Shown: positions 45,348 to 57,704, counted from the stretch's first letter. The stretch: 64,000 nucleotides of DNA from Euptelea pleiosperma (GCA_035048495.1 CM068549.1:10712000-10775999); one strand, 5' to 3'. Notes: generated by a model from the sequence alone, not told the origin. Program-made: numbers and translations.

Positions 45348-46200
45348 GGGCTATTGCTCACTACAAAGATCTTTTCACGATGATTCTTCAAGGTACACCT
45401 GACTGCATTTCTTGATCTAATGGATATGGGAGTAAGGAGTAAAGGTCCTATTGGAGAGTGTTGAAGTTGAGGGGTTTAGAGGGCGGCCAGCAAGTTCGTG
45501 GGGATTGTTGTTCCTCAACCAACCATATGATGGAAGGTGGAGCAAGAGGGAGATGTAGGGAAGTCTTGGGGTTTAGGTTAGAATAGAAAGGCTACAAGTA
45601 TAGTAACCCTAATAGGTTTTGGTCTTTACCAATCCCTATTGGAAAACAAAAGGTATGGTCAAAGGAGGGTACGGACATGAAGGTATTAGATAGGTATGAA
45701 CAAAATATCAACAAGTTTTGGTTAAAATAATAGGTTAATAAAAGGTTTGTTAGAATAGGATATATGAACAATGATTTTTTTACTAGTTTAATGGTTGAGT
45801 TGAGAGGAAAGGGAATAAAATATAATAAGTGAATGGTAGGTTGGATGGACATGGGCCTTGGGTATTAGGTTAGGAAGAATGGAGATTTTATGGATTGGGT
45901 TTTTGATATTGTGTTTCTCGACACACCAAAAGAGGATAAGGTCTTAGGAAAGAAGGGATAGAAATTACAAAATTAACCTAGGAGTATAGAAGGGTTTATA
46001 GTTTGGTTGGGTTAAAGTGTGAATTGTTTAATATTGTGGCCACAATAATAAAGAAACATGCATGATATAAAATATGGGCTTGTATGGGTGTTATGACTTA
46101 GTTCATTCTATAAAAACATTTTAAAGGTGAGATGGCTTTGGGATAGGATGTAATATATTTCAGAAAATTATAATGGATGTAGGGCGTGATGGGTATAGGG
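45348..46200. other. Unassigned AT-rich sequence
   Basis: No recognisable domain or repeat partner elsewhere in the window. The short plus-strand frame at 45348-45415 (TILQGTPDCIS) is not assignable. Confidence 0.3.
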
Positions 46201-46553
46201 ACCGTGTACGCATCACATGTACATAATATATGTACGTACATTAATGCGCGCAAGGCATAGGTAAAAAATATTTGTAAGAACTAAAATAAATACACTAATT
46301 ATATTTAAAATAATACACTACGCATATGGGACTCAAAACAGTCCAAAAAATGCATGGGCTTACTGAGCCAATGTGGGCCCACAAGAGTCGGCCTAGGAAC
46401 CCTGAAAAAATAATTTTTCTCGAAATTTGTTGAAACTTCACAAAGATGTCCTAACCATTAAAATATAGTGTTTCATGAAGAGGAAAGTGTGAAAAAAATC
46501 CTAAAAATTAAAATTGACCAAAATATCCTCTTTATGATTTTCGGGGTTTTACA
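46201..46553 (-). repeat. Start of a Tekay-like LTR, truncated
   Basis: On the minus strand it begins TGTAAAACCCCGAAAATC at 46553, the same class of start as T1/T2 (TGTAATACCCCG), and runs left without a clear end. It is not the same family as T1/T2. It abuts SIRE gag on the right. Confidence 0.5.
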
Positions 46554-47475
46554 CATTTAATTTCTCAGTGCTTTGGGAAATATAGGGTAAGTCCTTTTTC
46601 AGTTGAACAAGTTCAAGTTCAAGTTCAAATGACTTCCTCTTCTCTAGACATTCTTGGTAATCAGTTTCAAGAAATTGAACTTTGTCTTGGAGGCTAGCTT
46701 TCTCTTCTTCATGCTGTTTAAAAATAGTTTTATATTTTTCATGCTCACTTTCTAAAGACATTTTAGCATCCGTACAAGTTTGAGTCGTGTAGAACGTGAG
46801 ATAATGGAACCATGAATTTTGGATCTGAGAAAATTAATTATGTTCAAGGTCCAATCGATTGTACACTTGGTCTAATCGATTGGGCCATGTCCAATAGATT
46901 GGAGATAAGTGTCTAATTGATTGGGCTCAATAAGTTTTCTATTCCGAAGGCACCAATCGATTGCACAGGGTTCTCCAATCGATTTGACATAAATAACTTT
47001 CTTTCCCGAAGGCTCCAATTGATTACCCAGAGTCTCCAATCGATTGTACTCAGAAAGATTTCTGTCTTGAAGGCTCCAATCGATTACACAGTGTCTTCAA
47101 TCGATTAGGGATACATGTCCAATCGATTGGACTTTCTCACTAGTCAATAAAATTGACTTTTACTCGGGTCTGCCCAATGACTAAGTCTGACCATTATATT
47201 TTGTTCATTTTAATAAATTCCTATGGCTTACTAAGTCACATACCTTCCTAATCGAGCGTACACAATCATTAACTGACAAATCGGCAGTTACTCAGATAAC
47301 TCCTATCGTCAACCATCTGATTCTTGCTGTCTCTGTCTTTTAGTCTTCACGTAGTTGGCGAAGCATGCGTACCACGACATCTTCACGCTACACTTGTGCT
47401 CGTAGGAACGATTACAAGAATGTTTTTATGTCAAACATAATCTTTACCAAATTGAATATGAAAATATTCCTTACA
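46554..47475 (-). pseudogene. SIRE-type copia fragment: LTR joined to gag coiled coil
   Basis: Minus strand. 47475-46783 is the first part of the B-type LTR (TGTAAGGAATATT..., palindrome array 46850-47125). It then joins directly to a coiled-coil stretch of SIRE gag (46761-46554) with heptad-like Glu/Lys/Leu runs (KYKTIFKQHEEEKASLQDKV). The second half of the LTR, the PBS and the gag N-terminus are deleted. It is inserted in D's integrase region; the TSD partner is lost. Confidence 0.75.
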
Positions 47476-47476
47476 A

Positions 47477-48738
47477 GAAATGCCTTCACACTAGTCAAAA
47501 CAGGACAAAAGTCAATTCCTAGCAAGAGTTAAGTACTACTCTTGCGATGACCCTTATTTGTATAAATACTATCCTACCTAGATCATTCGTCTCTATGTCC
47601 CTGAGTCGGACTAACTCAATATCTTGTCCTCGTGTCATGACCAACCTTGTGGTGGTCATTTTAGCACTAAGAAGACTACAGAAAAAGTTTTACAATACGG
47701 ATTCTAGTGGCCCACGCTATCTAAAGATGCCCACATCTTCAGCAAAACCTATCATAATTGCCAGCATCTAGGCCGCATCTTCCAGAGAAACATGATGCCC
47801 CACTCCCATCCAAGTCGATGAAATATTTGACATCTGGGGCATCGACTTCATGGGCCCCTTTCGGGTTTCCTATGGGTTTGAGTACATTTTCCTTGCGGTA
47901 GACTATGTATCCAAATGGATATAAGCCATTCCCACCAAGACCAACGACAACAAAGTAGTGGTCAGATTCCTGAAGGAGTTCATCTTCGCCCGGTTCGGTG
48001 CCCCTAAGGCCATCATTAGTGATGGGGGCACCCATTTCTGTAATAGGATATTCGAGAAATTAATGAAAAAGTATGGGGTAACCCACAAGGTTGCCCTAGC
48101 TTATCATCCGCAGACTAGTGGTCAAGTAGAGGTTTCTAATTGTCAGATCAAGCAGATCTTGGAGAAGACAATCAATACTACACGTAAAGACTGGTCTAGT
48201 CATCTCACTGATGCTCTATGGGCATACAGAACCGCCTACAAGACCCCACTCAATATGTCTCCCTATCGTCTGGTCTTTGAAAAACCTTGTCATCTATCGG
48301 TAGAGATTGAACATCGTGCCCTGTGGGCCATTAAAAAACTCAACTTCGAGCTAGAAACCGCAGGAGAGGAGCAGAAACTTCAAATGAATGAGTTAAAAGA
48401 ACTCAGAAATGATGCCTATAACTTGTCCAAGAATTACAAAGCAAAAAATAAAATGGATACATGACAAGAGTATACTTAGGAAAGAGTTCCATCCAGGACA
48501 GAAGGTCCTTTTTTATAATTCCCGTCTTCATCTCTTCCCTGGAAAACTGAAATCTAGGTGGACCAGTCCCTATACGGTCACAGCAGTCACACCCTTTGGG
48601 GCAATCACTATTGAGGATCCCAAGGATCACTCCTCTTTCTAGGTGAATGAGCAGCGTCTAAAGGAATTCCATGAACTTGACGTATTGTTCATTCAGACTT
48701 CTGAGATCGATCCCATCGATCCTGTTTATGTCGACTGA
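47477..48738 (+). pseudogene. Athila-type integrase (3' part of pol), element D
   Basis: Integrase inserts element cDNA into host DNA. Order: the approach to the zinc domain (YYSCDDPYLYKYY, CHDQPCGGHFSTKKT), an H2C2 with its first late Cys changed (KTYHNCQ), then the rve core with WGIDFMGPF (Asp 1), IISDGGTHF (Asp 2) and YHPQTSGQVE (Glu). Further on come HDKSILRKEFHPGQKVLFYN and a GPF/Y-type end KLKSRWTSPYTVTAVTPFGA, finishing at VYVD-stop (48738). The best open run is 47958-48464. Frameshifts occur near 47800 and 48450, and stops at 47921 and elsewhere. The three catalytic residues are all readable. Upstream RT and RNase H are absent: the fragment is cut at its left by the SIRE insertion. 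This is the only pol sequence in the window. The lineage call (Athila) rests on the SGQVEVSN / RKDWSSHL / FPGKLKSRW run. Confidence 0.88.
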
Positions 48739-50130
48739 TGATCCACTCAGTCTCTTGTGCTCCAACTTGGTTGGGGGTGCTTGTCACCCCTATTGTATCT
48801 AGCTGAAGACGTAAAACTTAGCGCTTTTGGAAAGGTAATTCCGGTATTCCTAGCATACATGAGTCTCATGCATTTCTTATTATTGTTATATCTCTAGACA
48901 TGCAAGTACTTTCATTCTTCCCATCATCAGGTACCACATACTGTCATGTTTCTGCCAACTTGGTAACATCCTCCCTGAACTTTTGTATCATTACCGATTT
49001 TTTCATCATTTTATGTCCCGATCATGAGCATCGAGGACGGTGCTGTATTTTGGTTGGGGGTGGGTACTTTACCAAAAACTCATGTGACATTTCATAAAAA
49101 AAAAACATGAGAAAAAGTGGAGAAAATATATTTTGTGGTGATTTTCGAAGTTTTAAAGGTGTCTTTTGTTGATTTTCGAAGTGTTTTAAAAAATCGTTAC
49201 AATGATGAGTCAAAACTCTTCGCAAAGTCTATTTATTGAAAATGATGTCTACTTTGAGAAAATCACTTATTAGCTCTTAGTTCAGTTTGGAAGAATACTA
49301 TAGTGGAGTTAAACTCTTAGAAAACTCAGATTCAGCAAGAATTTTTCACAAATCAACATCAGAACTATCCATAGTTTGGACGATCTAGAGATCCAAGAAG
49401 AACAACTGTGAAGACCTAACCCAGTGAGCATTTGAGCCTCTCTTCACTTTTGAGGGATATAAATAACTTTGAGTCACAAGATGACTCACCTTTCTTCCAG
49501 CCCCCAACTATTCCCTTGTAAGATCTCATTAATCCTTGCTTTGGTCATAGAACTTGGAGTGACGTCAAAGACGGATCATTACAAAAAGAACCTTCTCTAC
49601 ATCCATTCGAGACACCACAGATGAAAGTGTAAAACCTAGAAAATGATATAGGCCATCTTTCTACCCCAATCAGACATTTTTGGCTTACCTAACATCTACA
49701 CCATTAGAAACCCTCTTGAGCCTTATGATGAAAACCTTTTCTTGATAACCCGTCAACCAAATCCAATACCCAAAATGAACACAACTCAAACACCTACTTC
49801 TGAGAGAGATAAAAGAATTTCCGATATGATCACACCATGAAGAGAAAGCAAGAAAAGAAAAGAAAGACAAGTGGATCAAGCAAAAAAGGAAATATGAAAA
49901 GAAAAGAAAAAATAAAATAAAAGAGAAATAGAAAAAAGAAAGTTAGTAGAACAAAAGTCAAAAAGATGATCAAGTGAAAAAGGTAGAAGAAAGAGAAATC
50001 AAGGAATTGGTGTCACCACCCTCGGAAAATGCTGCAAAGAACAGTAAGATGCCCTCTCAGAACTTTCGAATCCCTGAAGGCCCTCATCTTTTTGACCTTT
50101 TCCTAAGCCTCTATACAACCCAGGGCAAGC
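48739..50130 (+). other. Element D 3' tail, first part
   Basis: Same order as A's tail: GGTTGGGGGTGCTTG, TTTTGGAAAGGTAATTCCGG, GAGGACGGTGC, GGTTGGGGGTGGG, A-rich run, broken tail ORF (49480-49800), purine-rich stretch. It ends in TSD CAAGC (50126-50130). Confidence 0.8.
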
Positions 50131-51210
50131 TGAAACTAGGTTTTTTTCCGTGTCGTTGGTTACGAAAACCGTAGAATCAACACATTTATAATTTGATCCG
50201 AATTTTAATCCTACAAAATATAAAATTTTGTATAGGGATTCGTGTCGGATGTCGATCCGCACTCGGGGTTAATTAGCACAGGCAAGAACTTGAAATGACG
50301 GATTTGTTTTACAGAAATTGCTTTGAAATTAGTGAAAAATGTGGAGAGTTGAGAATGGTGGATTGATTTGAAACATCTTTGACAATTTTTATAAAGAGAA
50401 CATGCTACCATCAATAAAACAAAAATTCAACATATAATAATCGAACTAACTTTATTAATCAATTGAGTAGCTTCATTATATTAAAATGACTTATAACATG
50501 GCATAAAATCTAACTAAGAAAAACAATGAAAGAGAGCAAGTAAGAGAGAGGAAAGGTTAGATATAGATAGAGAGAGAAAGTAGGGGGAAAGTCCTAGAGA
50601 GAGAAAGAAGGGAAAAATTCACCATGTTTATTACTTACTCGAGAGGGGGTTGTTTGGCCGGAGAGAATGAACCCAATGAATGATCCGGCCAGCAAGCGAT
50701 GATTATGGTGGTGCAGAATAGTGCTGGCCGGTTGTTGTAGTGGTGGATAATCGGTGACGTAGGCGGAGGAATGGAACAATCCGGCAAGAGAACCCCCCCA
50801 CATGTAATGGAGATGAGCACTATCCGTGGTGGAGCAAAGGTTGTCGTCCAAGAGAAGGGCAGCAAGGGAGGTCCACCGGAGTTGTTGGATTGCAACTTCG
50901 GTGTGGAGTTTAGGCGGAAGAGGCCGGCCTGTTGATCGGTATGGTGGCTGGAGGATGGCAGCGGCAAGGAGGAGGGGCGCACCAGCTTTGCACCCCTCAC
51001 TTCCTCTTCTCTCTTCTTCTTCCTCTTTTTTTGTTTTTCTTTTCTATTTATTTTTTTTTTTTGTAGAACCGGTGGAGAGCTGATTAAGGACGACTGGAGG
51101 AGAAACGATCGGTGGTTGCAAGGTGAAGGCGGACTGGTGTGCGGTGTGCCTTAGAGATGACAGAACGATGGCGAACGAGAGAGAGATTGGGGTTGTGGGG
51201 TGAAATGGAC

Positions 51211-51657
51211 TGGAGTTGCAGGTTGCAACTCCAGCAACGTTGAAGAGAGGTGACGCTGGTTCGTGTGGTGATGGGGGCGGCAGCAGTGGAAGCTATTACT
51301 CCGTTGAGAAAGGATGGCGAGGGCGGACTAGTGCAGCAGGTGGAGGCGCTTGGACGGATTGGAGTTGCATGTTGCAACTCCAGCAACCGTTGAAGAGAGG
51401 TGCTGATTGGCGGTGGAGCTCATGGATGGAGCGACATGCAAGAGGAGGAAGGGCGAGCTTTAATGGTGCTTCGCCAGACTGGTTCACCAGTCCGACGTGG
51501 GGAGGAGAAGAAGAAGAGGAAGAAGAGCAGAAGGAGTTGCTGGTGGCGGTGTTCCTTGGTTCCGTGACAGAGAATGGTGGAGATGGAGAGAATGGTTTCT
51601 GGAAGAGAGGTTCAACACCGTTTAAAAAAAAATGGCCGGAGTTACAGACCTGTAACT
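51211..51657. repeat. Three perfect palindromes in G leader
   Basis: TGGAGTTGCA-GGT-TGCAACTCCA at 51211-51233, the same arms with loop TGT at 51360-51382, and CCGGAGTTACAG with its exact 12-nt complement around a 2-nt loop at 51634-51659. The first two sit in about 150-bp spaced repeats. Confidence 0.8.
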
Positions 51658-51984
51658 CCGGCGAAGAAGATGAAAAAAAGAAAAAGAACGAGAAGAGGAC
51701 GAAGAAGGAGAGGAGAATGAGAAGGAGAAGGAGAGTCTTACTTGCTGGAGATGAGGGTCGTGATGATCTAGACGGTGACGGAGGAGGACGTTGGAGAAGA
51801 GCACGGCGGTGTGGAGGAGAAGAGCTAGCCGGAGTTGCAAGTCCAGCCAGCAATGGCAAGTAGAACGTTGGGGGCCACCAGTCTGCTGGTTCTGCTGGGG
51901 GAAGTTGCAGCAATGTGCTGCACTTGAAGAGTGAAGAGGAGGCGCCCAAAGATTTGCAAAACGTGAAGGAGAACTAGGGAGGAA

Positions 51985-52035
51985 CTATGGAGAAGAAGAA
52001 GAAGAAGAAGAAGAAGAAGAGGAGGAGAAGGGTTT
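51985..52035. repeat. (GAA)n microsatellite in G
   Basis: About ten GAA/AAG units followed by GAGGAG. It is CT-rich on the LTR's own strand, like the leaders of A, D and E. Confidence 0.9.
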
Positions 52036-53160
52036 GAAGGAAGAAGGGGAAGGAGAGGAGGAGAGGGGTTTGGGGATTAGTGTTCAAAAGAACCCCTTTC
52101 TTTTCCTTTTAAAAGCTCCCACTTTCCTTTAATGGAAAATGGGAATTTTTGAAATAAAAAAAAATATATTTTTTTTTAAGGAAAACCCTATTTTTCTTTG
52201 GGGAATTTCCTCATTTAGTGGACCCCCCTTTTTTATTTAAAAACAATTAATTTAAAGCATTTGAAAATCGCAAGGTCCACTAAATGGTCGGGCCACAGGT
52301 CGATGATGATGGGCTCGGCTACTGGCCTACATGGATTGATGATGTCCATCGTCTCACAAGATGATGTGACAAACAATTTGATGACGATCGGATGGATGGT
52401 GACTTGATTGGGACCCAGATTAGTAGATCAACGGATCTGGAGAGATCCAATGGTCCGGTGGAAGATCCAACGGTCAAAAAGCTAAGAGAGATGAGACAGA
52501 GCCAACGGGCAGGAGTTCTGAGGTTAGGTCAGTAGATCTGAGGATCAAGTGGTGATGTATAAGGAGATGAAGAGAGACGAGAGAGAAATAGGAGAGATGA
52601 GAGAGAAAACTCTACAGACTATAGAGATAACTGCTGGCGGAGGGTCTGGAACCCTAGTTTTCAATATGTTTTCTTCCCGGGCTTCGCCAGCAGAGCAGAT
52701 TATCATTTTATTCTCATTTCATGTGGCTTCGACTGCTTTGGTCCGTCTCTTGGTCATCAGCTCTCCATCTCTCTTGGTTCTTTGGACCGGCTCTGTGATC
52801 CTCTGACTTGACCCGTACTTGGCATGTATCTTCTAATCATAGCATGTTGGCTCATTAAGCTTTGATATTAGGCTTCTGTGGTTGATCGTGAACCTGCAAG
52901 TCTCGAGAATAGTCCAATCGAGTTTCCTGCAAGAGAAGAGCACGGAATGAGACTTGATCATAACGTCTTCATATTTAGACTTCCAGAAATGCGTTTAATG
53001 CATGCAAATATACCATTTCGTCCAGAAAAGTGTGTTCTACGCAACAAAAGAGACTCTTACGTAGAAAAATAGATAAATAGAACATTTTAACGTAGGAGAG
53101 TGTGATAACGCTTAGAAGATAACAGTGAAAAATACACACTTTTAAGCGAATATCACAAGC

Positions 53161-53716
53161 CCTATTTGATTCCAGGTTAACACCATCACAGAATGTGGAG
53201 AATGGAGAAGAGAGAAACTATGGAGTTTGATCTGACACTCCTGAGTAATATGACATTCCAATCATGAGATCTTTTGAATCTTCTGTGTCCTCATTTCTAG
53301 ATAATATATGTGAGATATTGCCAGTTTCAAACATCTATTTCATCACATATAACTTGAGATAAAAGAATAAAACCATTTCTGTGTGATTTACTTCTGAGTG
53401 GTATACAAGTGAGAATTGAGGTCGAGGCATATAATCTTGTAGGTGATTAGAGAATCTATTGCCAGATAGGGATGATGTTGAGCACACACACACGCTGAGT
53501 CTGAGTAATCTTTGGTTCAAATATCCACTAGTAGTTGTGCTACACTTTACTGACTAAGTTCTAATTTCTGAAAGATCACTTCACCCTTGATATAAACTGA
53601 CAAAACGGAGTTTTTCTGAGTAATGAGAACAACTTTTCTAACATGTACTAGGCCCTTCTGAGCTAATGTATCTCGCACTAATTGCTAAGGACTGGTAATA
53701 TGCTGGTTGGGGGTTG
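53161..53716 (+). other. Element D tail end and PPT
   Basis: Tail homologous to A 22355-22916, with a (CA)n run near 53485. PPT GGTTGGGGGTTG at 53705-53716 abuts the 3' LTR. Confidence 0.88.
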
Positions 53717-56012
53717 TGATATTCGCTCAAAAGTGATTATTTTAAGTAATTATCTTTCTAGCGTTATCACACTCTCTTACGTAAAACTGCCATAATTATC
53801 AACTTTTCTACGTAAGAGTTTTCTCTATTGTGTAGAACATACTTTTCTGGTCAAAATGGTATATTCGCATGCATTCATACGCATTTATTTGACCCACATG
53901 CGAAGTCATTCTCATTACGCGATTTTGCTATCACAAGAACACTAAATTGGATAATTTTGATAGAGTGCGGGCCTAAAATCAACCTACAATACCTTTGATC
54001 AAAGCATGGAGAGCTAGTAGACCTAGACAAAAAGATATAGGCCAAAGACGGGAAGAGAGAGAGAATCAAAAGAGTCGAGAGACGATCAAGAGAGAAGGAG
54101 AGACAAACCCCCAAAGAGGAGACTAAGGAGATTAAAGCTTATCAACTAACACAAGATGAAGACTTGCTCAGTTGGTCAAGCATGCCGAAGACCAAGTCAA
54201 AGACCAAGGTTCAGTCCCCTCTACTATCACTTTTCTCTTTATTTTGTAATATTTTCTATCTCCTCTCTCCTCTCTCTCTCTCTCCAAACCATCATTCTCT
54301 CTTTACTCTCAAATCTACATAATCCGATCCTTTCCCCTGCCTCAATCACTCAATTTTACGGCCTACCTTGGCCAATTTCCATCGCTCGATCATCACCGTC
54401 CATACGATCGCTCAGTCAGTCCCCCAATCATCCATCTCACCATCTCATAAATCCAATGGCCCTCATCACTTTATGTTCAATCCTATGGGCCTAAGCCAAG
54501 ATGAAGTACGGACCCATTACCTTTGGCCCAACCATTCAGTAGGACTCACATGCCTAACATGGACAGGAAATGGCTGCTAAAGAAGAAAAGAAGAGAATTT
54601 TTAAGAATCAAAGCATTTTTCAAAAAAGGAATGGTTTCTGAATCTAGGAACCCACGATTCTACCATTAGAAAAAGGAGGAAAAGTTTTAGAAACCGTGGG
54701 TTTCTATTACAGGAACCCACGGTTCCTACCAAAAAAAATAGAGGAACGTTGAGGAAACCTAACAGTTCCTATATAAGGAGGAGGCAGCAGTCTTTACCGC
54801 CTCTCCCCTCCCATTCCATCTCCTTACAAAACCCTAGCCGTTCCATCTCCCCTCTAATCCTTCCCCTCTCTTTCTCACTCAGCCGACCCTTACAAAGAAG
54901 AAAACCAGAAAAAAAAAAAAAGAGAAGAGAAAGAAGGAGGAGGCGCCTCCTTGCTGCTGGTGTGCACGCCCAGCTCACCCCCCTCATCTTCTCTGGTTTG
55001 CCATCCCTTTACCACCATTGCTACCATCCTCCAAGCTCCATCGCTCCTCCCCACGATCTCTTCTTTCCTTCTCTCTATTCTTTTAGCAACCGCCCCACAC
55101 AAAAGAAAAAAAAAAAGAACCAGAAAAAAAGAAAGAGGGAAAAGAAGAAGAGAAGAGAGGAAGGAGGAGGGAAGGACGCCCTCACTTGTCCAAATCGTTG
55201 CCGCCCTCCTCCATCTCCTTCACCGCCACCTGTTGCTACCACGGCCTGCAACTTGCAGGCCGTTAAACCTTGTACCATCATTGCTGCCAGCACCTCCATC
55301 AAGGATTGCTACCCACTGTTGCCGCCTCAGCCGTTACCGCTTGCTCCATCACTTGCCACCTCCCTCCACAACGCTCCCATCTCATCTCGTTGCCCTTCTC
55401 CTCAATAGGTGTAGATCAGCCTTGCATCGTTCCAGCAAACACCACCCTCATAGCATCACCATGGCATCCTCCCTTGCTGGCCTTACCATAACCAGCAAGT
55501 TAACTACTCCATCTTCATTTTCCCTACTCCATGCACCAAGGTAAGCTTCATCAACAGTTTGATCTTCATCCTCTTCCAATTGTTCTCTTTAGTTTTCTCT
55601 TCTTCTTCTTCTTTCTAGGGTTGCAAATTTGCTAGCTTGATTTAAAAGTCGCTTTCTAGATTAATATTTGTTTTTGTTTGATTAAGTTGTGTACCCACTT
55701 TTGATCAATTAATAAAGTTAGTTACAATTTTCTATTTCTTTCTCTAGATGCATTTTAATCTTTTTTTAATCTTATTCAAATAGACTTGTTTCAATCCGAT
55801 CCATCCCTCTCATCTAACCATCATATTCTCTAGCATTGTCTGTGTCATTTTATGCCCTTGATGTGCATGACCTAATCCTGAGTGCGGGCGATATCCGACA
55901 CATATCCCTATATAAAGATCTAAAATTTTGCAGGATTTAAGAACCGGATCAATTACAAATGTGTTGAAATTAGGGTTTTCATAACCAACGACGCAGAAAA
56001 ACCCTACTTTCA
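53717..56012 (+). repeat. Element D 3' LTR
   Basis: TGATATTCGC...CTTTCA, 2,296 bp. Contains tRNA-like module 54164-54219, TATA 54770-54777, palindrome 55242-55262, exon-like ORF 55461-55540, donor GTAAGC 55541, hairpin 55882-55901, acceptor ending 55933 and terminal stem. Followed by TSD ATCAT. Confidence 0.94.
55461..55540 (+). other. Exon-1-like ORF with transit-peptide character in D U5
   Basis: ATG in good context (TCACCATGGCA) opens MASSLAGLTITSKLTTPSSF, then SLLHAP, and runs directly into a consensus donor AAG|GTAAGC. Rich in Ser, Thr, Leu and Ala, no acidic residue, Met-Ala-Ser-Ser start: the profile of a chloroplast transit peptide. The ORF cannot be compared in the 5' LTR because C cut it off. 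No specific gene recognised. Confidence 0.45.
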
Positions 56013-56017
56013 ATCAT

Positions 56018-57704
56018 CCATTTCAATTTTTCATCATTTTATGTCCCAGTCATAAGCACCGAGGACGGTGCTATATTTTGGTCGGGGTGGGTTTTTACCA
56101 AAACTCATGTTTTCATTTTGATAAAAAAAAAAAAAAAACAACAACAACAAAAAAATGAAAGAGAGAGGAAGCATGGTGTTTTTGGGCGATTCCGATAATT
56201 TTCTAGAACATTTTTTTGAAAATGCCTTGGCCGATGATTTGCTGAAACTTCTGTTAAGTCTTTTTTATAAAGGATGTCATCTTTTAAGGTGTTACATGTT
56301 AGCTTTGAGTCAAGTAGACTACAGTGATTGCAGACACTTAGAAAAATTCAAATTCAGCACAAATTGTATACTATCAACATCAGAGTCATCCTAAGTTTAG
56401 ATTCTCTACAGATCCTAAAAGAATATTTGTGAAAACTTAACCCAACGAGCTTTTGAGCATGTCGTCACTTCTGAGGGTTATACAATTATTCTAAGTCACA
56501 AGATGACTCGCTAGTTCTTCATTCCCCCACTTATTCTATTGCCAGATCTCATTACTTTTTGTCTTGGTCATAAAACTAGGAACAACATCGAAAATTGGAT
56601 TCTTACGAAAGAACATTCTCTATATCCATTCGAGACATCATAGATGAAAGTGCAACCCCTGAAAAATGATGTAGGCCATCTTTCTAACCCCATCAGCCTT
56701 TTTGGCTTACCTAAAAATCTTCACCATTAGAAACTTCTTCGAGCATATTATTGAAACATTTCCTTGGCAGCCCATTCACCGAGAACCGAACCCAAAATAA
56801 GAAATACATTACCCTACTTCTGTGAGGATATAAAAGAATGACTGGTATGGATGCACAATGAAAGAAAAATCGGAAGAAAAGAAGGAAAACAAGTCAAAAA
56901 GAAAATACAAGTTGAAGAAGGAAAGCTGAAAATGAAAGTAGAAAAATGTATTAAGCCGTCTCAAAAATATCAGAAAAAGAGAAAAAGAGAAAAGAGAAAA
57001 AGAAAAAGAAAATACAAATGATGTTACAACTTCAGGACAAGTTGCAAAGAAAGAGTTGAGATATCCTCTTAGAATTTTGAATCCTTGTGTATCCTTATTT
57101 TTCTAAACCTATCCCAAGCCTCAATACAACCTAGTAAAGCCCTATTTGAATCTAGGCTAGCACAATCATAGAATGTGGAAATTGGAGAAAAGAGAACCTA
57201 TGAAGTTTGATCCGATGTTACCAAGCGATATGATATTCTGATCATGAGATCTTCTGAATTTCTATAGTCCTTCTTTCAAAATAATATATGTGAGATACTT
57301 GTTCATTGTTATCAACCTATCTCCTCACATATCACTTGAGAGAAAAGCAGTTAGACCATTTCGGAGTGATTCACTTTCGAGTGACACACAAGTGAGATTT
57401 GAAATCCAAACATAAAATCTTAGAGGAAAATCTAGAGATCTTTACTACGGAATGATGATAATGTTGAGCACACACACACGCTGAGTTTGACTATTCTAGG
57501 TCCTGATTATCAATCTGTAGTCTTGCTACAATCTTCTGACTATTTGCTAGCTTGTAACTATTTTCATGCATCCTTCAAATGAATTTGACAAAATGGAGTT
57601 TCCTCTGAGTTAATGAGAAAAAGTGTGCAGCATGTGTCTAGCCCTTTTAAGCTCAATTTTTCGCATTAATTGCCAATGATTGACAATATGCTGGTTGGGG
57701 GTTG
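56018..57704 (+). other. Element E 3' tail, last part, and PPT
   Basis: Continues from 32869 after D: CCGAGGACGGTGC near 56058, purine/A-rich run 56120-56160, decayed tail ORF (about 56500-56760), Lys/Glu-coding purine stretch (56860-57015), (CA)n run near 57470, PPT GGTTGGGGGTTG at 57693-57704. Confidence 0.85.

Larger units (their letters stand above)
50131..53155 (-). mobile_element. Solo LTR G (Athila-like group, reverse orientation)
   Basis: Plus strand TGAAACTAGG...GCGAATATCA, flanked by CAAGC at 50126-50130 and 53156-53160. D's tail continues across it. 3,025 bp, longer than the other LTRs of the group mainly because of a GA/CT-rich leader. It keeps the hairpin (50242-50262), the T-arm (near 52635-52660) and both LTR ends. 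Confidence 0.92.
32870..56012 (+). mobile_element. Element D: Athila-like gypsy element with pol remnant, heavily interrupted
   Basis: LTR starts TGATATTCGC at 32870 and the 3' LTR ends TTTCA at 56012. TSD ATCAT lies at 32865-32869 and 56013-56017, with E's tail continuing across. What remains is the 5' LTR to 34587, an integrase fragment (47477-48738), tail (48739-50130, 53161-53704), PPT and 3' LTR (53717-56012). The second half of the 5' LTR, PBS, gag, PR, RT and RNase H are missing. Between 34588 and 47476 lie C and other fragments. Confidence 0.88.

Noticed and set aside
51216..51863. 215-codon frame on the plus strand and a 217-codon frame on the minus strand (51296-51949)
   Set aside because: Low-complexity Glu/Lys/Arg or Ser/Pro-rich frames produced by GA/CT-rich LTR leader DNA of solo LTR G, with no domain.
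54749..55408. 219-codon frame in the D 3' LTR
   Set aside because: CT-rich leader sequence within an LTR; Ser/Pro and Lys/Arg runs only. Only the short ATG-to-donor part at 55461-55540 has gene-like features.
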